Part shown: positions 21,031-32,600 of the stretch, one piece after another
Layout: each line of letters starts with the position of its first letter
Position numbering within the stretch: the first letter of the stretch is position 1
Source: Lytechinus pictus
Lineage: Eukaryota; Echinodermata; Echinoidea; Temnopleuroida; Toxopneustidae
Length of the DNA: 64,000 bases
Assembly (NCBI RefSeq): GCF_037042905.1
Contig: NC_087253.1
Coordinates: 16,289,501 to 16,353,500, forward strand
Direction: 5' to 3'
Translations under genes and position numbers: made by a program
Notes under the pieces: generated by a model
The model's database searches: none
Told to the model about the DNA's origin: nothing
What the model saw: the letters and a program-made list of their open reading frames with translations, nothing else

Positions 21031-23860
21031 TATTTTCATCGGGGATATATCTAATTTTCAATCGTACAAGCGGACCTTATGAACGTAAGGTACGGACGTA
21101 CCTTTGAACAGTATCTGGAGCACACTCAGATAGCAATTATTTTCACCCGTGTGGCAGATAACCAAATTGAATTCTACATTCCACTACATCATTATTTATT
21201 CTTAATATTGTTCAGTCTTAAAGTGATTGGTTAACATTGGTCTGACTTTTTAAAATTCTGAGCTAGAAGGTTACACATGTCACCTGTGTCTGTGATTTGT
21301 TACAAAAATGAAGCCCAGAAAATATTGCGTTCGAAAATAATTATTTAGTGCTTCAAAAATCAAAATATAAAGTGACCGAAAACACCATCTTAATTTCATC
21401 CCATACACTTATGTGTATTATTTAGGCGTCTATAAGACGCCTATTTATAAAATCGGGGTTTGCCTTGTAGTTTCAGCTTTTCATTCTCAATATTGGTTGT
21501 TTTCAGGGTTTATTAGTTCTAATACATGCACTTGTACACATGTTTCATCTTGGTTTGAGAATTTTTTTTATCGGCTGCTCACAAAGTTAAACAATACCTT
21601 TAATATATCACATATAATGCTCTTATTCTTTATCATAATTTATTATTTCAAAATCCTCACATGTAACATTTTTTTACATTTGGTTATAGGCCTACTGCTG
21701 AGTGATCAGGCATCATTTTGGCATTGTTGCTAATAGTGTTTTTTACAGCACAAGCATCATTATTGTTATTTTTACCAGGAATTGGGTCCCCAGCTTTGGA
21801 ATTTAGTGGCATTTCCTAGAGTCCTTAAATTTACTCTAAGATTACGGTTGGAAGTTTACAATATTTCTGGAACGTTAAAATTAACAAAGTTAACTTGAGA
21901 AAGGATAAATCAACCCCGAAGCAGGGTTAGTAACCAGAAACCTCTTTTGCCCAGGGAACTTCCTAAAAATAGAGACAAAATAACTAATGTGAATGCGGGT
22001 GTTAGGGGAATGTGATAATCAACTCGAAAGTCAAACCACTGATTGCGTACCCCCACCCCCGCCATGACTATAAACAAGGATAGGGGGCTAGAAAATTGTA
22101 TTGTTAATCAACTTGAAGCTGGATTATATTAAGCCACAAAATACGATTAGAATTGTCGTTTTTTCACAAAAACAATTTTTATGCCTTTTTAAGTAGTGTC
22201 TTTTTTAGTTTTTATGACCGTTTACCTTTCTCCCTGGTGATTTTTTTTTGTACCATGTAGAAGAAATGCCGTTTGATACATCTTTAGAATATTTGTCGTT
22301 TTTCATGAAGGTAATGAAATTGAACACGTCCGACATGCGAGGCAAAATTTCGTTATTGTTTCATTACTCATATTTTAGAGTTCCAAGTTACATTTTCCCG
22401 ATAATCCTTTAATCTTCAGTAAATCTAAATTAGATTTTTTAAATGTTTTTCTATATTCTTCAATGCAAACAATAGTCTTTTTGGCTAACGACAGGTCACG
22501 TTATACTCTGGTCATTTGCAACATCGCGTTTGGTATAAACTCATTTTTTCTATTAAATAAACTTACATTTTTTAATATCAGGTTATTTATAACCTGATAT
22601 TTTTTGTAATCTTTGAAACTGCTTTTGATTTGTCATTCTATTTAAGTGAAAGAAATAAATTTTCTTAATTTAGGAAATGTGCCTGCCTTTCTGTCTTTTT
22701 TTATTCATTAGTTCAATGAAATATGCCATCTGCGAGACGTTCTATATCATATTAACATTCACAAGATTAAATAGTATAAAAGGGGGTATTAACAAACTTA
22801 GGAGAGACTGTGTTATATATTCCTGGTCCTGCCTTCTGGGGTCAAATGGTTGGAAGAGGTGTTCAAGAGGCCGATTATTTTGGTGGTGTGTAACGAAGAA
22901 TAGCCCAAACCTTGCTTTCTGTTTTAAAACATGCTCCGAATGCCCAAAGTTAAAAAGGGGCCCGGGAACAAATTTCTAACATAGCCCTTGGAAGCGGTGG
23001 TTCAGCAATACCAGAATTTCCCAGGGATGCTGCGTATGTCGTTATCCATATGCAGCACCGTATGGAATTCTGAAAGGTGTGACATAATGGGAAAATGTCG
23101 AATTTCTTGCGATCAAAATGACCTTCATTCTTTATTGAAAACTCTTCTTTTTTATTTTTATATTTTGCTTTTCAAATTTCTCGAGACCAAAATGACCTTT
23201 ATTTTGTAGTGAAAACCTTTTTCTTGTTTTGCTTGACCAAATAATATCGGCACCCCCAGTAAAAACAAAATCGTTCCCATGGCCCTGATTTCTAAAAGAA
23301 TTGGTTGTTTGTTTAAAAAGATATCAGGCGAAAAAGGAAAGAAAAATTAGTTATTATTCTAAAATGAAGGTGATTTTGGTCAAGAAATATTTGACAAGCA
23401 AAACAAAAATAAAAATAATGAAAGTTTCCCCGGGCCATGAAGTCGACTTCTGCGTGGTTAAAGTGACTTCGATGTTTTCTCTAGAAGGTATATAAATATA
23501 TATATATGGTCATCTTCAAACTAAAGTGGACATGGAGGTGAAAATCAAAACTTGCTAGAAATCAGTAGGCTTTAATGTTTTTTTTAAACTAGACATCTTA
23601 AAGTATATTTTTCCATTTCAGTTACGGAAAATTATTCATTGTGTCTTGAAATTTAGTGAATTTAGTGCAAGGGAAACTTAATGGTTCAAAATATTGATTT
23701 TTGCATTAAAATTCACATATAGCCTATCACAATATAAAATTTGTATTAGAAGAATATGTGTTGGCAAGATACAAGCTCTGTATTGTATCTAACTCCTAGA
23801 TAGCAAAAAAAAAATTATCTGAAGTGTTTTTCTGAAAAAAGTAGATCTTCAAACTTTTCA
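21031..23860. other. Gene-less AT-rich stretch with dispersed repeat fragments
   Basis: No convincing exon is seen. A 28-base near-perfect palindrome built on AATATCAGGTTAT lies at 22574-22601. At 22985-23290 there is a diverged repeat with two ATCAAAATGACCTT / ACCAAAATGACCTT words followed by CACCCCCAGTAAAAACAAAA. At 23290-23450 related sequence runs in the opposite sense (AAAATGAAGGTGATTTTGG). These look like decayed transposon copies. Confidence 0.5.
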
Positions 23861-24899
23861 AAACTGGTTGTCGTGTCACTCACGTTTAAATACAAAAAGT
23901 TCTCTAGAGCTGTATATTCTGAAAATTAATTTATCCCAGTATAGGAGCAAATGCAGTTTTCCCATACCTTATTGTATATTAAGTAACTTGGTCCAATATG
24001 TTAAGGTTAAGCTAAAATTAAATGTTAAAGTTGTGTCGTGTCACTCACAATGTCGTGTCACTCACGGAATGTTGTGTCACTAACGGTCTCATATTGTGTA
24101 TAAAAAGGACATCAAATAATATTTGAAGCATTTTACTACATAAATTCAGGGATGGAGTCAAAATGTTGTTCCTGACATCATTTAGGCCTATATTAGGCTA
24201 ATAATTTTTTCCGTTTTCCCAACTTCACACCTATTAATGGAAATATTGAATTTGATGTTTGATGCCTCAGTTTCAAAAATCCTGACAATTTTCCATTCTT
24301 GTGAAGACTCGGATCCTAATTCATATTTTGATGATGTACTGAGATTAAGAATATAACAACATAATCAATCAACACAAGATTATGAATATATCAAGAGAAA
24401 AAACCCTTTACATAATAATGAACATATTTACAGTGCATAAAGAGTTGGTGATGGTGATGGTTCAAATCGCCGGTACAGGTATGACTTGAACATTCTCTGT
24501 CTCCTTTTACGGAAATGAGCAGAACGTTCACCTATCTTTTTAGCAATGTTATTTCTTTGTTTTACTCATTAAGAAACGTTTAAAGCTAGCAAAGTTAGGG
24601 GTCTTATTTTGAAATTTGCAGAAATAGATAAAATGATATAATGGTAGAAAAGTGTATGAGATATGAGAGATCTCCGTGAACACCAAACATTCTTTCAAAA
24701 TCAAGAAAAAAATAATTTTCCTCTCTGATTAAAATTAACCTTTTTGCCACAAAGCCTGTATCCGAGGACATGAAATAAACAAATTTGCAAGAACATCTCA
24801 GGTGAGAATGTACTGAGATTTTAAAGAGCATTTTTTATGCTGCTTGAAGTAGCTACATGCCTGGTTCAAAGTCATTCTTTGTTCGGCCACCATTCATAC

Positions 24900-26125
24900 C
24901 ACTAGTGATGAACTAGGGTCTGAACAGCAAACTACTGTGAGCGGGCCGATGTGGGTTCAGAGCAGATTTGCATTACACACGTATAAAGAATTGTATATGT
25001 AGGCCCCAACAAGTCCCAACCAAGACCGAATCTGCATTTGAGAAACTTTGGTGGGTTGCTATGTTTTCATGTAGATCTTTTTTTTTTGGTACCCTGGTTA
25101 GAACTGAACTAGACCTCGCAGGGGAAAAGGCTATGGAGGTATAGGGGGAATATTTGATGGTTGGGGATGCTGAATTGAAATTCAGTGTAACATCCAATTC
25201 CAAGGGATTCAGCAAAGGAAAGGCTAATGATTTGTTGTAGGTAATACCAACAGACTGTGCTGTGGCTTTTTGCAAGAATCAGGTACTGACTATTCATCTT
25301 TCACCTCTTGGCTTTCCCTGTATTAACCTTGGTTTTTGGAAGAATCTTTTGCAAGAGCTTTTTGCAAGAATCAGGTACTGACTATGCATCTTTAACTTCG
25401 TGGTTTCCCCTGGATTAACCGTGGTTTGGTTTATTATCAAATATGATAATTAGCAATGAAAAGCAGCTTGCAAGATTCCTACTGAAAATCACAGCTCTGA
25501 ATTTTGGTAGAGTGCCTTTGGAGGGTCCACACACAAGCATTTTTTCTGGAGAAAAACCAATGCTTGATGAGTTGAACTTGATCTTTAAGTTTCTCAAGGA
25601 TTTGCTAATAGTCCCCATCTGAAGTGTGCAGCCAAGTAACTATGGCTTGGTACGAAAAAAGACATTGAAGCAGCCAAGTCCTATTTGGACAATGCCTAAA
25701 ATGTTAAAGGAGGAAAATATTGCAATCCAATATTTAAAGAAAAAGGAGTCATACATGACATCATTGGCTACCAGACCATGCCAGATGATGTGAGTGACTA
25801 TTGGCAATACCCCTTTCTTACAAGGAAAAATTATTCCATCAGTTGTGGATGTTGAGTTGTAAACCCGCAAACTGTCATACAGATAGGAAGAAAGAGTAAA
25901 AGTTTTGAATGACATCAAGCCACAAAAAGAATTTCGAGTTGATGTCAATGCCAATGCCAGAAGTGCCTCCTCCACCAAAGAAGAGAGTGGTAGAAGTCCC
26001 GAGTGTGACAATATTGAGGTATGGTATAGGGAATGTGAGTTGATGGGCAAATATGACCATAAACCAAGAATAAACCATCAGGATGACACATTATCAACTT
26101 TGAAGAAGGCAGTTGTTATGTAATT
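24900..26125 (+). pseudogene. Possible decayed coding segment, unidentified
   Basis: Plus-strand frames between 25.6 and 26.12 kb give stretches such as KKDIEAAKSYLDNA and VLNDIKPQKEFRVDVNANAR that look protein-like but are broken by stops and frame changes. A 72-codon open frame remains at 25905-26123. The segment also holds a two-copy tandem of ~91 bp (TTTTTGCAAGAATCAGGTAC at 25268 and 25359). It might be a dead transposase gene belonging to the flanking motif clusters. I do not recognise the family. Confidence 0.25.
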
Positions 26126-26288
26126 AAGGCTTGTTTTTGGGTTGATGGGATTTCACTCTTGTATCATGCCAAAAATACTTTCATTGTTGAGATAATTGTT
26201 GTATTTTTGCACTTGTCGTGTCACTCACGTTTTGGATGTCGTGTCACTCACAGTATATAGGAGGGCACCATTTTCCAGAGAGAAGGTT

Positions 26289-26376
26289 AATAATAATAAC
26301 AATAATAACGGCATATTTACCCAGGGTAGCCACTTCAGTTCCGAAAACTGTTCTCCCAGCGGGCCCTGCTATTATT
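26289..26376 (-). mobile_element. SINE tail fragment
   Basis: Read on the minus strand it gives AATAGCAGGGCCCGCTGGGA, then CAGTTTTCGGAACTGAAG and a GTTATT/ATT microsatellite. This is the same sequence as the 107-bp insert at 8219. Confidence 0.6.
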
Positions 26377-26717
26377 AAGGTTTGATTTATTTTGACTATA
26401 TGTGTTAGATAGGTACACTATTACGTACATGTACAGGTACTCACAGTACTCCTGGACAGCTACTTGGGCACGAATCCAATCTGGTAATGGTCAGAAACCC
26501 ATGTCCAAAATTTGTCGTGTCACTCACGCACCATTTTTCAATCATACCTACTAAAAAAATTGTAGAATTCAAGTCAAACTGGTAGTGGCCCATGCCAGTC
26601 CTACATTGTACACAATACAGTAGTCATGATTGATTCATTACCTTTAAGTTTAAAGATATGAGCCGTTAACCCTCTCCGATTGTCGTGTCACTCACGTTTG
26701 AAAATGACCACATATGT

Positions 26718-26721
<4 letters not shown>

Positions 26722-26766
<45 letters not shown>
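26722..26766. repeat. TA dinucleotide microsatellite
   Basis: Uninterrupted TA repeat following imperfect ATATAAAT sequence. Confidence 0.9.
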
Positions 26767-26767
<1 letters not shown>

Positions 26768-27205
26768 CTTACATGAAAAGATAAGGATGAGCCGAAAATC
26801 TTTGAGGGCGTAACAGTCGGCCTCATGCCCCGATTGCGAATAGCTGTGGTGAACTTCGGCAACCGATTCAATTTCAATTACATCTTTTAGTTGCAAAGAG
26901 TGACAGATGCAGGGGGAGGAGCAGTGTGCTGCCCTTTTGAAAGTGATAACTTTTTTGTTTGCTTGTCAAATTTTCATCGGGAAAATGTCTCTCCCCCCCC
27001 CCCCTTTGGAAAATCCTCGATCCGCCCCTGGTTGCAAATGATATATCATACACAGTGAAGGTATGAATACATATGTATTATGTGATGTGTCCCTGTGCGG
27101 TAGGGTGGGTGTGTGTGTGTGTGTGTGCGGAATAGAGTGTGTGCGAACTTGTGTGTGAAAGAAATACATGCCAAGATATGTAGGACAGTGCATATGTGTC
27201 CTTTT

Positions 27206-27560
27206 CAATTCTTCTAATGCCAATTCGTCTACTATCATTTGGTCCACCATCCACATAATCTAATTGCCATTTCGTCCACTCACCATTTCTTCTAATAACC
27301 AGTTGGTCCAGTAGCCATTTAGTCCGTGTACCATTTGGTCTAATTGGAATAAGTCTTAATTTGGTGAAATGAATGAAATTAAAATGGATATTAGACCAAC
27401 TGGTTATGAGACGACATGGCATAGACGTAATGGGGAAGTGATGATTGGACCAAATGGTTGTTATACGAAATGTAGATGGACGGAATGGTATTAGACTAAA
27501 TGAAGGTAGACCATGTGATGAGTGCATGGATCGATGAGTTGGCGATAGACGAATGTGCAA
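27206..27560. repeat. Hairpin-shaped tandem array of CCATTTGGTCTA-type units
   Basis: The left half (27206-27350) consists of ~18-20-bp units such as AATTCGTCTA, CCATTTCGTCCA and CCATTTGGTCTA. The right half (27385-27560) consists of complementary units such as TAGACCAACTGG, GGACCAAATGG and TAGACTAAATG. The two arms can pair over most of their length around a short AT-rich loop. Confidence 0.65.
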
Positions 27561-28249
27561 TTTACCATACTGGTTATATGAAATGATGGTCTCTGATGAC
27601 AATGTTAGGATGCTCACAGTCAATTTTGACGACGAGGACACCTCTTTAGTGTGTGTTCAGTGTGTTCACACAGTGAATGCGATCCACGCTCTTAAGATGC
27701 TCAATCCTAACAGTGTAAATGCACTTTCACACCTGTGGAACACACTGTTTCTTTCAAAGGATTTGGGGTGTGAGGAAGGGTGTGAGTGAGTGTGTGTTTA
27801 TACGCGAGGGTGAGAGTGTGTATGTGTTCTAGGTGTAGTATATTTTGAGGGGGAGTAGTTATGAACCAGTCAGCACTGCATACAAATTGAGATTGTCTTG
27901 TCCCATATTACTAGAATGAGTAAAAACAATTCCAGATGGCAGTAAATTGTTTGATAATCAATGTGATCATTTATTATGCAGCGTATAAAAATATGAAGTT
28001 GTCATGTTTATCACTATTAATACACAAAAAACTGTTAAGTTTAATACACAAGAATAACAAATCATACTCCATAAAATGTACGAGTTTAAATAATCATAGA
28101 AATGCGAAATTAATATTACATAATTTAATCAACAATAAATTGGATATTAAAAAATATACTAATAGAATGACTTGGCTAGAAAGACAGTGACTGAACTACT
28201 CTATACTACTTTTAATACTACCCCTACTACTATTAATATCAGTGATAAT

Positions 28250-29140
28250 AGCGAGTATGTTAACCTTTTTAGTAACAATAATGCTGGCGGTATGAGATGA
28301 TATAATGATAGTGCTAATATAATGCAGATTCGCACAATAAAAATGACATTGATAATTACAACAATGATGTTTAAGACATTTACTTTTTTTGTAATAATAA
28401 TAATAATAATAGCCAATTTTTATAAAGCGCTTTTCCCTGAATGGCTCAAAGCGCGTTACAGCATATTATTACCCCGGTCATTGGATTCATTTCAATCCCG
28501 CACGAAGAGTGCACAATATCCACTCCCCGGGGAGTATTCCTTGCATTCATCGCAGCCTCATTATGGCGCTGGCAAAATCAAACGTACAATGTCTTTCGCA
28601 TCCTACCGGGTACCCATTTAGCACCTGGGTCGAGAGTGGCAAAGTGTGGATTAACGCCTTGCCAAAGGACGCTAGACCGCGGTGGGATTCGAACACACGA
28701 CCCTCTGTTTACAAGGCGAGAGTCAGAACCACTACAACACGGCTCTTCCACATAATAATGATGCTGGTGGTAGCGAGATGATGATGATAATTATGAAGAT
28801 AAAAGTAATCCTGTTCCGGATGGTATAAATGACATTGATAATTACAACGATGATGTTTAAGGCCCTTGCTTTTTTATAATAATGATTCTGGCGGTAGCGA
28901 GAGGATGATGATAATTATGATGATAAAAGTAATGCTGATTCGGACGATATCTATGACGCTGATAATTACAACAACAATGTTTAGGGCACTTGCTTTTTGT
29001 TTTTGTAATAACGATGCTGGCGGTAGTGAGATGATCGGGATGATGATGACATGGTGATGATAAAATAATACCGATTCGGACAAAAGAGATGGCAAAGATA
29101 TTTACAACAATGATGTTTAAGGCACTTTATCTATTGGAAG
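28250..29140. repeat. ~125-bp satellite, 4-5 copies, interrupted by a SINE
   Basis: The unit contains AATGATGCTGGCGGTAGCGA, GATGATGATAATTATG, ATTCGGAC, GACATTGATAATTACAACAA and TGATGTTTAAGGCACTTGCT. The last marker recurs near 28370, 28857, 28980 and 29114. The SINE at 28387-28750 splits the first unit. Confidence 0.7.
28387..28750 (-). mobile_element. tRNA-derived SINE
   Basis: On the minus strand the head (from about 28745) reads GTAGTGGTTCTGACTCTCGC, then a GTTCGAATCC B-box, resembling a tRNA with A and B boxes. A body of about 300 bp follows, ending with AAAGCGCTTTATAAAAATTG and an ATT microsatellite tail. Such elements are transcribed by RNA polymerase III and moved by LINE machinery. 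Confidence 0.75.
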
Positions 29141-29668
29141 GAGTACGGATAAGCAATATAAAAAAAAAATCAAGTTGCATAAACTAAGCACCAGTCTGAC
29201 ATTGTTTTTAGTTTTCACAGGGAGAGATCGTTACCATGGTTACGTTGGTGACCCGTGCATCTAACAATTCACACATTATTTTATGTACGCATCCACTATC
29301 AAGTCGTCATAAACCTTAAAAAATAATAATCGTGGAGTTTATATTGCATGACAAGTAGGGCTGCTTGTCGTATGAAACGTTTCATAAAGAACATTATAAA
29401 TGTTTATAATTTGTTATATTTTGAAGGAGTTTACTCCAACCTCCTTTGATAAGTTTCACATATTTTTGAACAATCATTAAATTCGAATAGATCAGGTTAG
29501 ATTCTTTTCATTACCGTGAATAATATCGGGCATCTTAATGTCACCTACTTGGGTTATAGGTAAACCATAAACTTGTTCTAAAATTGGTTGGATTCTAAAT
29601 GGCCAACAACATTGGAAACATAGCCACATCGTGTTGCTATGCGAGGTTATCAAAACAGCAATGAAGTT

Positions 29669-32600
29669 TCAGAGAGGAAGATCGTTTCCGTCTCCCTTGT
29701 CGGTATAAGAAGGATTATCTATCGCTACAGCGCCCTCAAAGGCGGAATTCGTATATTCCTGTACTTGACCTGAAAACAAGAAGAAAGAAAGAGTACAATA
29801 CATCAGTGATGTTTCATATCAAAGATCAGTCCAACCGAACAAAAACATGTTTCATTCAAGACAATTAAAGCCGAAAACTTCGTCGAAATCGGATGTAAAA
29901 TACAAAAATTATGGCATTTAAAATTATCGCTTCATTTCCCCGACTTGTCGGTATACAAGAGATCGTATCGCTGATGTCATCTAATTACTCTTTCTATGTA
30001 TTTATATTCATTTAATTAGTAGTATTCCTCTTATAATGTGAAACAAGGCTTTGTTGCTATCTGAACTTGTAGAATTATTATCGTTAAACCTATCATTGAT
30101 GAAGAGTTAAATTCGCGAAAATTCTCATTTAACAATTAAAAAAAACACACACAAAGGAAATAGTAAGTTGATGACATCTTCGACTCTCTCATTTCAATAT
30201 CACTTTGTTCTGCATAATCCATCATGGGGAAAAGTAAGCAAAATTCAATTTCAATTCCATATTTTTAAATTCATTTTCAGCAATGTCCTTGATTGAGTTT
30301 TACCCATCGCAACGTTTTCCCCATTTTGCTCTCTGTCTAAACGACGCAACATAAATCTGGAAGGTGTATCCATGTGAGTGAGCTGAAAACCTACCGAGTG
30401 GGTGCCCATTTACACCGTTGTCTTGGTTAGACTCGGCCCATCCGTGTCCGTAGCTTTCTAAGGGGTACGCAGGCTCACCGTGTTTGGGTATATCCAGACC
30501 TGAGAGAAGAGAACAATGGGGTAGATGCGGTTTGTTTCGAATCAATAAACCTCTTTGAAGATCACACTGCATACTGTGTCACGAAGTGTATCCACAGTGT
30601 GTTCAGCGTGCTCAAAATGTGTTCAAATAGTGTGTTCACATAATTAATTCACATAGTGTGTTCACATTGCGTGTTCACAGTATGTTCACAGTGCCTGTTC
30701 ACTTAATGAATCATGCAAAGATATGATTCACACTATCAAAATGTTCAAATTTAAATGTTCTAAGATATTGTTATCCTGAGGACCTCTCTACGTTGTTGAG
30801 TATATTAAAAAGTGTGTGTTCTGTGACAATGTCACTCACATACGGTTAAAATCCTAAATTTAACAGTGTGAAAATACTTTCACACTGTAGACAGATATGT
30901 TGAGTGTGTTAACAAATTGGACTATGGGAAAATGTGATTCTTATACTGAAAAAATACTCAATTTTAAAGTGTGAAAATAATTTCACACTGTGAACAATCT
31001 CGACAGTGTAATGTGTTCACATAGTGGAGTGTTAGCAGACTATGTGAAAATGTGGTTTACACACTGTTGAATTGTTGAAATTTAATAGTGTGTAGTTATT
31101 TTCACATTGTTGACACCTCAACAGTAGGAGTAGACAAGGTGAAATTCAGGGTGACTAACATACTGTTGGAATGCTCAATGTAACAGTCTGCAGGTGATTT
31201 CACACTGTGAGACGCGCTGTGTTCTTCCCGTCAATGATAAAGCGGACCCAATGAATACTTGGTCAGGAATATACTTAAACGGTGTTGAAACTGTATAACA
31301 CCGGATTAAATAACCCAGTTCACACTAGACCTACATGGTTTTACACATACCTTTCATCTCCATCTCCGGAGAGACGCGAAGGATGCCACAAGCCTGCATC
31401 AAACCGAAGAGAACTAAAGAAAGAACAGAAGTCCAGCTTGTGATGACAAAGACTCCCAGAAGATTCCAACCAAAGGACTGGGTGAAATGAAGAAAAGAAA
31501 ACATCACAAAAATTAAGCATGGAGTCAGAGAAGTGCCATCTACTTGGCGATATTCCAAGATATTTTATCTTCCCATGTCGAATTCATTTTAGAGGTCCGA
31601 TTGTCCAAAATTGCTTCGAAACTTGGTGTGCTTTAAAGTCAGATGGTTATATGGACGATGTTCAAACATTGATACCTGTAGTTACGATTTCCTTAAGTGA
31701 TTGGAGTAGCTAGTCTTTGTCGTGCCCCCAACCCCCCAACCCCCCCCCCCCACTCAAAAGCAATTTTTTTAGAAAATGTGTATCCTTCAACTATAATTCT
31801 GAATAATTTGTCCCTTTAATTATTTTAAACACCTATACGACAGATGAAAGAAGCTTAACATTAAGTACTCATTTCTGCTCTCTAACTCATGCTATTCTTC
31901 GCATTCGTTTCAAAAAGAGAAATATCAGTTTTACAAACCTGCCATGCGGTCTTTGAGAAAGTAAAAACTATGCCGTCGTTCATGTCGAAGAGGGGCACCG
32001 CTAACACTCCCCAAAGGCCGCCTCCGAGGTGTACTAAAAAGAAATGTGGAGATACATAATGTAGTGAGCATAACGCTTTAGGAACATCAGCCGTTGGAAG
32101 GTAAACAAAAGTGTATTAATGTATATTTCCTTGATGTTGATACAGATGGGTCGATACTTAATAATGAATTATAATCGAAAGAAGGAGGCAAAAACCATAG
32201 ATTTAAAATAGATATTGCCATAGTCAGCATTCCGTGTTAATAGGATATAAATTCTGACGGATGAGCAATAAGGGAATTTATCCGCACTCTGGATTGAAAA
32301 TGTGAATATGTTTGTGAAGCTGGTTGTCTGTATGTGCGGCCGCGTTGCAGAAGGGAAACATTCTAAAGCGAGAGTTGTTCAGGCACGGCGGACATTATCC
32401 CTTATCTGTTCTGCGGTGTCGATCAATATAGAGTTTCGCTCCACGACGCAGGACGTATTCAAGAACCTAGATAATGTATTATCAAATGCCTTTTATGAAA
32501 ATGAATAGCCATGAATGTCAGACATAAAGACTTTTGGTAGAAGAGTAATAAATTGACTGAACACTTAATACAAATTCCAACAACAGACAACTATAAATGT

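Larger units (their letters stand above)
23870..26695 (+). repeat. Eight direct copies of GTCGTGTCACTCAC in two clusters
   Basis: Exact copies of GTCGTGTCACTCAC lie at 23870, 24035, 24052, 26215, 26238, 26514 and 26682, with one variant (GTTGTGTCACTAAC) at 24071. All are on the plus strand. Most are followed by G and preceded by T. The two clusters, each of four, flank about 2.1 kb that contains weak, interrupted coding-like sequence (24.9-26.1 kb). No known family recognised. Confidence 0.8.

Noticed and set aside
25640-26050. 136-codon minus-strand ORF
   Set aside because: The plus strand of the same stretch looks more protein-like, though broken. The minus frame shows no domain.
26666-26896. 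ORFs with YIYIYI repeats
   Set aside because: Translation of a TA microsatellite.
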